A DNA stretch of 64,000 nt from Cadophora sp. MPI-SDFR-AT-0126 (GCA_020747065.1 JAGMVK010000018.1:868001-932000); one strand, 5' to 3'; positions 1 through 12,800 are shown, counted from the first letter of the stretch. Notes: generated by a model from the sequence alone, not told the origin. Program-made: numbers and translations.

Positions 1-1024
1 GCTGAAGGATGCGACTGCCTTCAAGGTTTCCAGATCACCCACTCCCTCGGTGGTGGAACTGGTGCCGGTATGGGTACGCTCTTGATCTCCAAGATCCGTG
101 AGGAGTTCCCAGATCGTATGATGGCCACTTTCTCCGTTGTCCCATCCCCCAAGGTCTCTGATACCGTCGTCGAGCCATACAACGCCACCCTTTCCATCCA
201 TCAGCTGGTTGAGAACTCCGACGAGACCTTCTGTATTGATAACGAGGCTCTCTACGATATCTGCATGAGAACCCTCAAGCTCACAAACCCATCCTACGGA
301 GATCTCAACCACTTGGTCTCTGCAGTCATGTCCGGCGTGACCACCTGTCTTCGTTTCCCTGGTCAGCTGAACTCTGATCTCCGAAAGTTGGCCGTCAACA
401 TGGTGCCCTTCCCACGTCTCCATTTCTTCATGGTCGGATTCGCTCCTCTCACCAGCCGTGGCGCTCACTCTTTCCGTGCCGTTACCGTTCCTGAGTTAAC
501 CCAGCAAATGTTCGACCCAAAGAACATGATGGCCGCTTCTGATTTCCGCAACGGTCGTTACCTCACCTGCTCTGCCATCTTGTATGTTTAATCCATTCAA
601 TCATTGTGCATTGACGCTAACCATCTTTAGCCGTGGTAAGGTCTCCATGAAGGAGGTCGAGGATCAAATGCGCAATGTCCAGAACAAGAACTCCTCTTAC
701 TTCGTTGAGTGGATTCCCAACAATGTCCAAACCGCCCTTTGCTCCATTCCTCCACGTGGTCTTAAGATGTCTTCGACTTTCGTCGGTAACTCCACCTCTA
801 TTCAGGAACTCTTCAAGCGTATCGGTGACCAGTTCACTGCTATGTTCAGAAGAAAGGCTTTCTTGCATTGGTACACTGGTGAAGGAATGGACGAGATGGA
901 GTTCACCGAGGCTGAGTCGAACATGAACGATTTGGTCTCTGAGTACCAACAGTACCAGGATGCCTCCATCTCTGAGGGCGAGGAGGAGTACGAAGAGGAG
1001 GCTCCATTGGAGCAGGAGGAGTAA
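1..1024 (+). CDS. tub2: Beta-tubulin, 3' part (5' end outside window)
   Basis: Structural subunit of microtubules and target of benzimidazole fungicides. The window opens in frame at residue 124 (numbered from the GGGTGAG nucleotide-binding loop at residues 140-146) and runs to the acidic C-terminal tail, which ends EEAPLEQEE. Two exons are seen: 1-581 and 631-1024, with a 49-nt intron at 582-630 (GTATGT donor, GCTAAC branch, TTTAG acceptor) that splits the Phe codon of CSAIF. The visible part is 324 residues, so the full protein would be 447 aa, the normal fungal length. Phe167, Glu198 (codon 223-225) and Phe200 (229-231) are the benzimidazole-sensitive residues. A highly conserved single-copy gene; identity is certain, and only the upstream exons are missing. 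Confidence 0.98.
582..630 (+). other. Beta-tubulin intron
   Basis: 49-nt GT-AG intron with a GCTAAC branch site at about 616-621. Without splicing, the frame stops 3 codons after the donor. Confidence 0.9.
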
Positions 1025-2395
1025 ATTTCTTCGTTGCTACACAGATTGGTCAGCGTGGTCTCATGATCACGTTGCGTTATATTGTTGGCAAGGTTGGTAA
1101 TGTCCGATGGGGTTGTTTTTTTCACTTGTTGATTTGACAGCGAGGGCGCCTTTTTATGAATCAGTGGAGGAATTACCTTAGGATTGGAGTGATTCATAGC
1201 CATGATCGAGTACGAATTCAAGACAACTTGGTCCACATTATGTGTAACGTGAGAATGTGAACAAAATGCTCGTTGATTTCCACCTGGGATGTTTTGATTC
1301 TACGGCTACGACATCAAGGGTTTCTGTTGTTCTTGCAAGTCCTCCGAAATTCCCAATTCGATAATCGACATTGCTATTGACGCATCCGGGTCTCAGACAT
1401 TCGGCCAGGGTGATGAAGTGAGTTGGCAGGTGGCATAAGCGTGGCATGAAGGACCAAAGTTTACGAAGGCAGCAACAGCTATGAATCTGAATAAAAGTTC
1501 CGAGACCTATCCGTGACCTTTGAATGCGTGTTCGATTCCTCACCCCACTTCGGATCCGCCTTCATGACAGCCATTATTACGTTGCTTAGAGCAGCTCCAA
1601 CAGCGCCTGACAACTGTCGAGATAGATGCTGTTGATTTTCGAAGGGTACTTAAAGATCGTAGATTGCGCTCATTGTGTGATGGGGTATATTGTTCTGGGG
1701 GTGACAAGCCTAGGACTCTTCAATGGCATCTCGGCGAGCGAGTCTCCGGGTGTTCGGTTTGTGAGGCTTAGGAAATCTCATTGCAATTGTACCAGGTACA
1801 TTTTGAGTTATCGGGTAGGTTTGATAATCGATTGAGGAGACGAAGTCTGTAATTTTGAAGTTGTTGATGATCTGGAACTTCCAAAAGATTGAGTATGTCG
1901 AGGGAGGGTCAGTAATATCCTTAGAATCTCAACTTGGACGTGAGAAATCAGGGAAGTCGATTTAGTGATAAGGCAGGAAGACATATGCATCCGCCGTCTT
2001 GAATCTGCAACCAATGTTCTCGTGATGTTGATGGAACCTGAAAGCCATGAGTGAGTGGTCAGACTTGAGGTACCATCGCCGTGATCACGTGATACTGAAC
2101 CGAATGAATAAATGAATCTGGTTTGCGCACGATCAGAAGATGCAATGCAACAAAGTATTGCTGTTAAGTTTAAGTAATGTTGTTTGAAATTGTCAGAGAT
2201 TTTTTGTGCTCATAGCTCGAAGTCGAACTCCAATTAGCCAGATTGCTGCCTCAGGCGAGACTCAAACAACACTAACGATTTATTGGCTCGTTTACCGTAT
2301 CCTGGCTCCCGCACAATCATTTTGGCTGCTCCTTCCAAAGTTGAAGCATCGATCTGAGGAGGAAGATTTCAACGACAAACTCGACAACCTTCACG
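1025..2395. other. Intergenic, tubulin 3' end to eL6 promoter
   Basis: About 1.4 kb with only short, non-conserved reading frames on both strands. It should hold the tubulin 3' UTR and the eL6 promoter and leader. I recognise no gene here. Confidence 0.6.
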
Positions 2396-3245
2396 ATGTC
2401 CGCCGTCCTAGAAGCCACAAGACCTGCAGGTCAAACCAAGACCTTCGGAAAGTCAACCAGAGAGGTTCCTCACCACTCTCAGAAGGCCCGCAAATATTAC
2501 CCTGCTGAGGATGAGGCCGTCGCAAGAAAGGTTTGTGCCCGTCACATCCAGGAGGAAGAGAATTGGGAAGAGATGGCGACGGCGCAATTACAATCATCTC
2601 AGAGTTCTGCGGAAATTCTGCGATTGGAATTGCCCCAAGCTGTTTGGAGATTCTGGGAATAGGGACAAGACGCACAACAAATGGCTAATATCCAGAACAG
2701 GTCCGCAAATCCATCCGAACCTCTGCTCCTCGCCCATCCCTCACTCCCGGTACCATCCTCATCCTCCTCGCTGGCCGATTCCGTGGCAAGCGTGTCGTCC
2801 TCCTGAACACCCTCGACCAAGGCGTTCTCCTCGTCACCGGCCCCTTCAAGATCAACGGTGTCCCCCTCCGCAGAGTCAACGCCCGCTACGTTATCGCCAC
2901 TTCCCAGAAGGTCGATCTCTCCGGTATTGACAAGAAGAAGATTGAGGAGGCCTCCGACGTAAAGTATTTCGCGGTCGCCAAGGACGAGAAGAAGAACTCA
3001 GAGGAGGCTTTCTTCGCACAGGGAGAGAAGCCAGAGGTATGAATCTTGGCACTGTGGGAAGAGAAAATGGGACATAAACTAATAATGCGTAGAAGAAGAA
3101 GCCATCCACCAGCCGTGCCGCAGACCAGAAGTCCATTGACAAGGCTTTGTTGTCCAACATCAAGAAGGAGCCAATGCTCGCCTCATACCTCGCCAGCACC
3201 TTCAGCTTGCGAAAGGGTGACCGGCCACACGAGATGGCTTGGTAA
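2396..3245 (+). CDS. rpl6: 60S ribosomal protein L6 (eL6)
   Basis: Component of the large cytosolic ribosomal subunit. Three exons: 2396-2530, 2701-3036 and 3093-3245. The introns are 170 nt (GTTTGT donor, GGCTAAT branch, AACAG acceptor) and 56 nt (GTATGA donor, ACTAAT branch, CGTAG acceptor). The product is 207 aa. The N-terminus is Lys/Arg-rich; exon 2 carries the eL6 core with [35 protein letters not shown] and the VDLSG element; exon 3 encodes the basic, helical C-terminal tail. The ATG at 2396 is the only start that gives the conserved N-terminus. A first intron inside the first third of the ORF is common for fungal ribosomal protein genes. Same strand as the upstream tubulin gene, with its own 1.4-kb upstream region. 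Identity is strong. Confidence 0.96.
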
Positions 3246-4681
3246 AGCAATCGTCTTTTTGCGTGGGGCAGGCAGGCAATCGTGGGTTAGACCAGCGGAT
3301 GTGGGTAGGGATTGACAAGTCGCATCGTGCATTTGGCCTTGGGGCAATGGTATTTGCTATGGGCGCTTTGTAATCAGATTTGCAATTACGAAACGACATC
3401 ACAAAGCACAAAAGATACTAAATGGGCATCAGGAGTTTTGAGTGATGGTATGTTTTTGGGAATCGAGTGATTTAATGAACAGTCTGAAAACCACGAAGCA
3501 CCTTTCTTCCATTACACAGTCTGAACGCTCGAGACACTAACAAGCAGGACGAAACATTCCAGAACGATAAGAACCAGTTGCGACGGACGTCACTTCATCA
3601 AAAAAGTAAGCCAATCCATCTCATACTCCATCCAACCCCAATTCCCTTTGAATACCACGCCTTCAACCCACGACCGATATGATGAAAGAATTTCGGATGT
3701 TAAATCATATACTCTCCGAGAGCGCAAACCCCATGTGGAGATTTTCCGTTGCCTTCCTTCTGATCCTAGCTTCTACATCTTCAAAACATGTTATCTGTAC
3801 AAAGTTGGGAGACAAACTTGCTGACTTTGCTTTCACAGAACCCTGGCTTGGAATACTTCCGACTCGGCTAGTTATGTAAATGATTGCGGCAGGTGACGCA
3901 GGTTTATGTTTTACCTTTGAGATTTTAAGAATTGGTTCCGTCTGGAATGATATCTCTTTGAATGGACTACAATAAATTCGGATCTCAATTACAGCAAGTG
4001 TTGATCCCCCTCACTCATGGCTACCGACGTTCTCGAAGCTCAAGTTGAGCTTTGACTCACCAAATGTATCTATCTACTCTCCCTCATACCCCTCACTCAT
4101 GAAAGTCATAACATACATAATGATATCAACCACGTTTCTTTCTCCCACTCGTATCTACTACCATTCCCCTACCGCACCTGACCCTCCTCTCCTTACCGTG
4201 TCTTGACACTGGTGCGGCTATGTAGCCAATCATTCAGGTACTTGGTGCTCGCATCTCCAATCGCATGTATCAATCTTGCTCAGAGCAGGGTATATTGTGT
4301 GCCTGAAGTCTATGTTCACTATTTACAACATGCGTTCACTCCAACATCTGCTTCCGCAGTCAATACGCTTCTCATAGCATTTCCATTGACACCTTCGAAA
4401 CATGATTTGATCGATTTCGAGTTTGCCAGAGGGATGTGTGAGTGAGTGAATGAGCTGAACTACAATATTCCACATGAGTAGGAGGATATGGAGCAAGTAC
4501 CCGTCTATAGAAAGTGCATCTCTAGCTCAAAATGTTCATTTAATCATATTCGTATGTCGTATATATTTGCACACATCCAGTTCTATGTATTCCCTGCTCC
4601 TCATGATCACCGTCTCGTCGTCCAAAAGGAACATCTATATCTCTCCCCTCACATATCACCTCCCTCTCCCTTTGCACAAAC
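3246..4681. other. Intergenic between convergent eL6 and permease genes
   Basis: About 1.4 kb between two convergent genes, rich in short pyrimidine tracts (for example 4130-4200 and 4610-4680). It contains only short frames with no recognisable product, and must include both 3' UTRs. Confidence 0.55.
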
Positions 4682-6814
4682 CTACGCACTAAATATCTTA
4701 TCAAGATACCCATGCCACCTCGTCTTCGGCGGCCTCGCGACATAATTTCTCGTATACTCCTCAATCTCTTCGACCTCAGCAGTACGCAACTGCACTTCAT
4801 GTGGCTTGAGCCATTTCGTCTTCTTGATAAGTTTCCAGGAGACAAAGATCACGGGGAAGACACCGATCATGAGGTAGGAGAAGAGGAAGTCGGGGACGTT
4901 CCAGAAATCTGTGGGAAGTTGTGTATTAGTTTTGATGCTTTCGAGGGGCTTGGGATGGGATGGGATGGGGTTCTTGGCGGGGGGAGGAATTGGTTTTTGG
5001 ATTTGGAGGCGAAATCGAAGGGGAGTATAGGCTTACCATCAATGAACACAGTATATCCTCCTACGAACGCCATGATCGTACACCCGGTGAACGCATACCA
5101 CGCGCTAAAGGGCTGCCAGAAACTCTTGTGCGGCAAGAGATTCCTATCGAAGCCCTGGGCGTCACACGCATTCTTCCACTTGATGAACGTGAACGCCATA
5201 ACAGCGAAATTGATCAATTGGCTTGCAGTGACGAGCGAGACGAACCAACTCAGGACTTTGGCCGCGTTGTTCGACACTTGAAGGAAGGACAGCAGAGCAA
5301 TAGCCAGCGTGACGCCAACGCAGTAGATTGGAACACCGCTCTTCGTGCACTTGGTCAAGATTTTGGGTGCTTTTCCCTCGAGAGCAAGACCGAAGAGCGA
5401 GCGTGATGCGCAGTAAACGTAACTGTTCCCAGCGGAGAATGCAGATGCCAGAACCATGGCATTGACGATATCTGGCAGGATCACGATCTTCAACCTGTCC
5501 ATAGCGACGACATACGGCGAGGCAGCAGCTCCAGGAAGGCCGTTAAGGAAAGCGTCTTTGAGGGTTTGGTCGTTGTGTGGGACGAGGATGCCGACTGCGA
5601 GACTGCCAAGGACGAAGAAAGCTGTGAGACGGTAGAAGACTCCGTTGAACGCTTTAGGCATGACCTTTCGTGGATTCTCAGCTTCGCCTGCTGCCATTGA
5701 GACGTAATCTGGACCGGCGATGGTGAATGATGCTTGGATGAGACACTGCAAGAAGCCTAGGAAACGACCCAGGTTTCCTTCTCTGTACAATGCGGCAAAG
5801 GCTCCTGGATTTTTCCAGTAGCGGAATCCGAACCTGTCGTGTATAGGATTTCCTCCTAACATTGTAATGAAAGTGAAGATGATGAGGCCGACGATGAGGA
5901 GAACTTTGCCCAGGGCAAGCCAGAATTCACTCTCACCGTACCACTGGACTGCGAAAAGGTTGATGATGCTGGGACAGTGTCAGACAGACTACCGGATTAG
6001 GAAAGTCAGGAATACACGTACGCATATAAGACGATGATGATAGCGATTATTCCACCGACGGGAACAGCATCACTCCAATACTGGATAATGACATTGCAAG
6101 CCACAATCTCAAACGGCACCAACGCAGCTTCGAAAACGAAGAAATTGTACCCAGCAGCGACACCGAACGCTTCATCGACGTAGCGCCCAGCAAAACGAAT
6201 AAACGGCGAAGAAATCGGCAGATATGTCACCATTTCGTTCATGCACTTGAGCAAGAGTTAGTTGCTTTGGGCTTGCTTGCGTGAGGGAGATTAGGTAGCA
6301 GGTGCTTGGGGCAGGGCATGTGAGATCTTTCACTAACGTTCGTGACGGCGAGGATGAAGGTACACCAGATTGTAAAAGCCAAGAACAAACTGCCAGGACC
6401 GCCATTGAGCAGTCCCTTACCAATCTGCACATACAATGCAGTTCCGATTGTGCCCCCAATACCAATAAGTTGGATATGTCTGGGTCGTAGCTGTCGGTGC
6501 GTTTGGTCTGATCGAACGGCATGTTGCGAGAGAGAGTCTGAATCATATGGTATTTGGGCTTCTTCGTGGACTTCTTTCTTGTATCCGCTGTCGTATTCTT
6601 TGTCTCGTTCGTGCATAACATAGTCTGCGGTCTGTATTGGCCGGCCCAGTTAGCAACTGCTCAAATTTGCAGACTTGGTGTTTCGTGGAATTGGGAAGCG
6701 ATTCGCGATTCTTGGCCGAGCTCTTTCTTGCTGATTTTTGAGGGGAGGGGAAAGTGGGAGGATAGGAAGAAAACATACAGCAGAACCAGGAACATCAATT
6801 CCAGATGAGGCCAT
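4682..6814 (-). CDS. Amino-acid permease (YAT/APC family, Dip5/Agp2-like)
   Basis: Plasma-membrane amino acid/H+ symporter of the yeast amino-acid transporter family. Five exons (6814-6779, 6631-6338, 6245-6022, 5968-5037, 4908-4682) give 570 aa. Seen: a hydrophilic N-terminal tail (residues 1-60); LRPRHIQLIGIGGTIGTAL at the start of the first membrane segment (about 60-80); about 12 hydrophobic segments; the WYGESEFW loop; and the family signature AGPDYVSMAAGEAENPRKV near 269-287. The C-terminal tail is charged, with KTKWLKPHEVQL. The introns are 46-148 nt with clean GT-AG ends. The signature most resembles dicarboxylic amino-acid permease (Dip5) and Agp2-type proteins, but substrate specificity cannot be read from sequence. 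The last intron (4909-5036) holds a GGGAT repeat. The start lies just inside a very short 12-codon first exon, so it is slightly less certain than the rest. Confidence 0.92.
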
Positions 6815-9235
6815 GATGCTTTACAGAGATCAATTGTATAGCAATAAATACCGAGTCTTTCGATGTAAACAAGCCTCGCCAATACACGGGACAGCTCGAC
6901 GTCAAGCCACTCAAGAAATGGCGACACTGGAAAGTCAAGAAACCTCGAGAGAAATCGGAGACAACTCAAGAGAACACGACATGAATCCAAGAGGAAAGCA
7001 CGACCTTAAGAGGAGAAAAGAATCTGGAAGGAAGATAGCACGCTCGCCAAGCTCTTGGTAGGTATTTCAGAGCTGCTTGTTGGAGCTTGCATCGCGAGCT
7101 ATCGCAGATTTTTGGCTCTGTTTCTTGAACGAGTTTGCAAATCCCTTCCTCTTTTCTCCCCTCTCCGTTTTGTTGCCCCTCCCCCTCCCCCGGTCATTTT
7201 TTTTGGTTCCCCACCTTGGCAGAGCAGTGACCGAGAACAAAAGGGCTGGAAGGATGGGATCTGGGAGCGAGAAAACCACTTGGCATTTTCTTTCTATACG
7301 GAGAGGGAATGCGAATTGACTTTGCTGCCAGCCAATTCTCGAGAATCGCATGCATATCAGGTGGAAGGTGGACAATTGGTCATGCGCCGAGGGAAATGTC
7401 GCGATTGGTGTTACCAAGGACTAGATCAGATCCGGGTGCTTGGAGAAGAGGCTATCCAACAGCGAGGTTATTCCAAGAAGTGTAGCAGCCTCGTCCTTAT
7501 CGACGGCGGGAAAGGCTATGATAGATAGGGCTCTATCTATCAGTCTATGAGACCAGATGCATGGTATGCTCTCGCTTGCCAGGAGCAGTAGTTCAACGTG
7601 GGATGGGATGGGATTGGATTCGATGAGATCGATCCGTCTGTGCCCAGCTCGGATCGGCCAGACATGTGGAGGTATGCTTTCGGGGTCTGTCTTACTCGTC
7701 TATCTCAGTGGACAGAGATGCCCTCCTGAACTGTAGTATTTGGAAGGGATCGAAGCTTATCCCGAATGATCCTAATCAGTAAGAACCGACGAATCGTTCC
7801 TTGAGGACAGGGAATTCGCAACGGAGACGCCGATAGCGATGGCATGTTACAGTACTCACCTTATGCTCCAGATAATCAACGCAAAGACAAGGACTTGGAC
7901 AAGGTTAAGCAGATGTGGAGGAACTTTTCTCCAGGTGTACCCTTACTGTCCTTTACCATGGGTCATGTTGTACCTGTGGCCTGTGCTGGCAGGACCAGGG
8001 AAGAGTTGACGTGATGGGATGAATAACTAAGAAAACGAAATCTGTATGGATGGCTTCACTTCATCTTGCATCGGCCCTCACCAGAAAAGGGCACAGGACC
8101 CCTGATCTCTGATCTCTGATCTACTGTGCTTGAGAGGTAGGGGTAGGTACAAAAGCTGTTGCCTGATAGTCTCAACCACATGTCCGAGTCCAAGACTTTT
8201 CACGCACCCGCCATCAACAGCCCACATACAGCCATCCAAACGCCCGCATTACATTACATTACATTTATCTTACTTTCTACCATCCTATCCAATCCTCTCT
8301 TCTCACCAACTCCACTGAGTTTCAATAATCAAAAGTCCCTCACCGTCCCCTCCCCCCAGCCACCACCACCGACACAGCAGCTTCATAGCGGGGCCTCAAG
8401 CACACACTCAATATACTCTGCAGTCAGCCAGCCAAAACGAGGCAACAAAAACGCCACCATCAAGCTCCGAATCGCTAATAGTGGGGTCCAGAAAGCTAAA
8501 CCCTCCGTGCCCAAGCTCCCCTCATCCTATCCCATCGTCCCACTCCAATAATCCTTCCAGCTCTCCAGCAGCCACAGAAGCCACAGGTGGCAGCCCCTTC
8601 CAATGTCTTCTCCAGGCAAAATGCACTTCTCGGCGTTGCTGCCCACTGCATGTATGTCATCGGCGACCTCTTCGTTCGAGTCCAGGGGATCCTCGTCTAC
8701 TTACTTTGTCGCAAATAAGGTTGAGGAAGAGAAAAAGACAGTAAATTACTTTCTAAATCTGTCTGCATCAAAATGCAGAAAGGCGGAAGGGAAGGAGGAT
8801 GTAAAAGCGGCATCAATATTCAAACCCCACCAGCCTCGGTGGGGGACTATTGCCAAGCGGAACCCTTTGAGGGAAGGAAGAAGCGCGAGACTTACATGTT
8901 CTGGATTTTGATTCTCAGCCAGTGATCGGTCTGCGTAAGCGCTGTGTGAAAAGCGCCATGACGGCCAATTGGGATCTACAAAGATTCTCCCAGCTCTGAG
9001 GCCTGGATCTTGAATCGAGAAGTTTCGATGTCATGTGAGTACAATCATGTGATATAATCTTTCAGAGACTGCGCCACATATATTTGCCACATGTGGCTCG
9101 ATATAAAACATCTCCTCCTCTTACTCCTTACATAAACTTCAACATCTCAAACCACGAAATCCTTCAAACCCATCATCACATCACACCACTCACTTCAACC
9201 ATCGCAACCCCCTACATACACATCTCATCTCAAAA
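6815..9235. other. Divergent intergenic region upstream of permease and small-protein gene
   Basis: 2.4 kb with no supported gene. It contains a tandem GATCTCT triplication (about 8103-8122), short GGGAT repeats near 7601-7615 and a pyrimidine-rich tract (about 8220-8350) that looks like a fungal leader or promoter. An ATG at 8603 opens a 102-codon frame with no family resemblance and no good splice-extended continuation, so it is not called. Confidence 0.5.
9102..9107 (+). promoter_or_regulatory. Candidate TATA box
   Basis: TATAAA lies 129 nt upstream of the ATG of the 69-aa ORF and is followed by a long C/T/A-rich leader that is poor in G, typical of a highly expressed fungal gene. Inferred from position and composition only. 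Confidence 0.45.
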
Positions 9236-9445
9236 ATGTCAGCTCCTTACCAACCAACCACCGAACTCCCCTCAAACTCCCCCACCCAGGTAGAGCCCAA
9301 AGCTACCACCACTGCTGCCCCGACCGGCCAGAACAGTAATGGAGACGTGGGAAGCAAGACGAAATCGGAAGCTGAGGAGGCAGCCGATAGATTGTACGAG
9401 GAGAGGATTGAGGAGGAGTACGCTAAGAGGGAGGGTGGTGCTTGA
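9236..9445 (+). CDS. Small hydrophilic protein, 69 aa, unknown function
   Basis: Intronless ORF starting at an ATG after a strongly C/A-biased leader with an upstream TATAAA. The N-terminal half is Pro/Thr/Ser/Ala-rich and probably disordered. The C-terminal third is a charged amphipathic stretch, SEAEEAADRLYEERIEEEYA, ending KREGGA. No signal peptide, membrane segment, Cys or zinc motif is present. The pattern resembles short conserved ascomycete proteins of unknown role; I cannot name a function. The leader quality and clean ORF make it likely real and well expressed. It lies between the permease (divergent) and the KHA1-like gene (convergent). Confidence 0.7.
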   Translation: MSAPYQPTTELPSNSPTQVEPKATTTAAPTGQNSNGDVGSKTKSEAEEAADRLYEERIEEEYAKREGGA

Positions 9446-9867
9446 GCGGTAGGCAGAGAGCATTGGAGATAGATGATGGACTTCTTGTGCTATCCGTCCG
9501 AGTTGAGCTGAACGTTGAAGAAAGACGTCAGGGAATATCACTGCGGTACGCTTGGTATACCCCGTCTCATTTTGTATTGTAAAGTAGTGTAGTTTGAAAT
9601 TCTCAGCTATATATCGTTTTCTTGCATGACCCTGATTTGAGGGATGGGATATATTTTTCCCGGCTCCCAATATGAAGCGAAAGCTCGAAGGCTTGTGGAA
9701 ATTCGGACATCCTATCCGAGGATCATTGATGGTTGCAGTAATCTGAGTGTGTCTTGTGACTACTCAAACGCCATTCTCTTACCATCCAAAACACAAAAGA
9801 ACACCTAATACAAACCCATATCCAAATCAAATGCCAGATCCAACGCAACGACCCAATACACACCTAC
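9446..9867. other. Intergenic, convergent 3' ends
   Basis: About 420 bp between the stop of the 69-aa gene and the stop of the KHA1-like gene. It presumably consists of the two 3' UTRs; nothing else is seen. Confidence 0.55.
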
Positions 9868-12800
9868 TCAAGACTCCTCGTCACTCTTACCAGCTTTGAT
9901 AACCAAGACGCTACCTCTCACACCACCCGAAATGATAGCTTCAGCAATAGGACCCAATGTCTTCCGCATCTCGTGATTAACCACATGGAAGTTCTCCACG
10001 ATGTGTGAATGTTTGCCTCTGCCCACAACAACGAGATCACCAGCATTCTTTGGCGATTGTCCAATTTCTTGTCTTGCGTGGTCCAGACAGTCCGAGATAG
10101 GATTTGAGGTAGCAACGTCCACGAAAACAACTCGGTTGACGAGCGACGCTGATAGAGAATCACGGAGTGTATGCAAGAGAGCCACGTCTTGGTCTGCTGT
10201 TGCCTGCATAGTGTCGGTATCAACTCTCTCGTTAATGGTGAGCCTGGAAGAGTTCGAGTGGGCTGCTGCTTGAGCGTTTTCGCTTGTCACTTCAGCGCGG
10301 TTTTCGTTTCTTGATTGGACAGGCGCATTGAAGTGCATGACCGTGACAGTAACGTTGCTATTATGTGCAAGTTGAAGCACGAAACGCAGAGCAACTCGAT
10401 CATCAGCTCCGCCAAAGAATGGGAAGTAGACGTGATGACTACGATCTGCGATAGGTGATGTAGTTGTGTCTCGGTGGCTTCGCAAACTAAGACCACTGAC
10501 GCTCCGTGTAAGTCTAGGTTCTGGGGCTGTCCATGGGCCACCAAAGCCACGGTTGAGGAAGACTGCTGTATTACAAATAGCGGTCTCCAGTGTTTTTTTG
10601 ACGAAATCGTCTTGAGTACTTGCCGAGAGGGAATCATGAACAGCACCAAACTCAGCTGAGTTATCAGAGTCGTTCCAGGGAATTAACACAAGATCCGACG
10701 AGTGATCATAAGCTTGGCTAGTCAATGTTTCCGCGTAAGAATCCTCGGGAACGATAGCTACATCTCCTGAAGCTGCGACATTGTTGAGCTGAGCAAAAGT
10801 CCGGAATGCGTTGACAACCGGATCTCTTCGAACATAGTCATCAAGCTCGGAACTTTGCATGACTGAAGACGTTCGCTCTGTGAGCTCCAAGATCCGCACG
10901 CCGTGGACCTCAAGTGGTCGGTCCGACATTTCGACGGTTGTAGAGTCCGAGCTCTCTCCCTCTGGGACTGGCGCAAGCTCAGTCTTAGCTTTATGAATCT
11001 TCGTGCTTACCGTAGCTCTATCGCCACCTAAAAGTGCAATGAATGTGAATAAACTGGGCAAACTGTCGAGTCTGAGGTAAACGAGGAGTTTGCGAATTTG
11101 ATTGTTGCGCAGCTTCTCAGCTGATTCCTGGGGGCCGTCGCCGCCGTCGGATATCAAGCGGTTTCCTTCCCAGTCGATTTCTCCTTTCTTCCAAGCTTCA
11201 AGTTTCTTCTGATACCACGTCGGGTACAGTGCGAGAACAAGTGGGGTTGTTGCGATTGTGGTGACGAGAGCCATAACAACAAACATAGTGAATGTTCTTG
11301 TTGACAGAATCTTCGCTTGAAGCCCAATATTCTGCTTGTGTCAGCAACTACTTCCTATTTCTGCCGCTAAGATCACTTACAAGGACAATGAGTTCCACAA
11401 GACCCTTGCAACTCATCAAAACTCCAATAGTGAAACTCTCACGCCAAACAAGCTTATTAGCTCGTGCAGCTATAGTGCCGCCAAAGATCTTGCCGACAAA
11501 AGCAATGGCAATAACTCCAACGGTATAAGCCCAAGTGATCCCATCATTCAATGCTCCCAAATCGGTACCAAGACCGGATAGAGCGAAGTAAAGTGGCAGG
11601 AATATGACGGATATTAGATCCTCGACCTTTTCAGTGAGTTTGATTGCAAATCCCCCATCATGAGGACAAATGAGCCCAACCAAGAAGGCTAGAATGGTCC
11701 GTCAGCAGTTGGAGATAAACGATCTAGGGATACTCGCCTCCAAAAATAGCATGCACTCCGATGATCTGAGTGAACCAAGCTGATGTCAAAACCAAAAGAA
11801 TGGTGACTGCCATCACTCCTTGCGATGGCCCATTCTGAATGCTTCCAGAACGGCGCAGATAAATCAAGAATACGGGCCGAACGGCATAGACAAGGAACAA
11901 GATCCATCCTGCAGTGGTCAGCAAGACATAGAGGGCTGTGATGCCAGAACCATTGTTGACTAGTGCAACACAAAGCGCGAGGAGAATCCAGCCAACGACA
12001 TCATTTCCTACACCTGCAGCCAGGACCGTGATACCAACGGCAGTTCCTAGGAGTTTCATTTCTGTCAAGATGCGGCAGAGAACTGGAAAGGCAGTGATCT
12101 TTTTCTTGTTAGCTCTGGAAACGCAAATCCTGGGAAACCACCTACAGACAATGCCGTTCCAATAAACAACATGTAGACACCAAAGTTGATCTCCACGACG
12201 CCGGGATCATTCTTAAATTGGCTGTACAGGCCAACTGAAATGGCACATCCCAGACCAAATGGGATAATCATTCCAGCCAATCCAACACTCAAAGCCACGC
12301 GCCAATTGCTTATGAACATACGCATATTCACTTCTAGGCCAACCAGGAACAAGAAGAAAATCAGCCCCAAGGTAGACACCAGATTCAGGCCTACCATTGA
12401 TTCTGGTGGGAATATGGCCTGTTTGAAGCCCGGAATCCGCATCATCACCGAGGGGCCCAGTAAAACTCCACCAATAACTTCTGCAATAACTCGGGGTTGT
12501 CGGATCTTGCCGAGGGGGTAGTGAAGGAGACGGCAAAAAATGACGATAATTCCTGCCTGAAAGAAATATTAGCCTCTGCTTGCCCATTGTCCATTTACCG
12601 CTCCCTGTAACCTGGGAAAGCCGGGATGATGGTGGATGACATCCCAGATTCTGCAGAGCAATTGCATGTTTGCAACATGTGAGTACTCAAGCTACACCAT
12701 CCGGCAGATCTTGAGTAGAGGGGTACCTGCAGAACCGAAACGCATTGACGGGATTTTACCCAAATGTTTATTCTTCGGCTCTCCATGGAATGAGAGCAGG

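Noticed and set aside
1525..1550. GTTCGATTCC resembling a tRNA B box
   Set aside because: Flanking bases do not pair into a T stem and no A box lies at the right distance.
4950..4971. GGGAT tandem repeat as a telomere-like or regulatory array
   Set aside because: Only a few units, lying inside the last intron of the permease gene; similar short runs occur elsewhere in the window.
7055..7528. 157-codon frame on the plus strand upstream of the permease
   Set aside because: Non-ATG start, overlaps other equally open frames, no family features.
8603..8911. 102-codon ORF with possible short signal-like start
   Set aside because: Splicing at the GTATGT within it leads to an immediate stop; the unspliced product shows no domain or repeated structure.
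12595..12786. Open frame inside the first KHA1 intron
   Set aside because: Conserved protein runs directly from exon 1 (FIIQ) to exon 2 (AGIIVIF), so this sequence is intronic.
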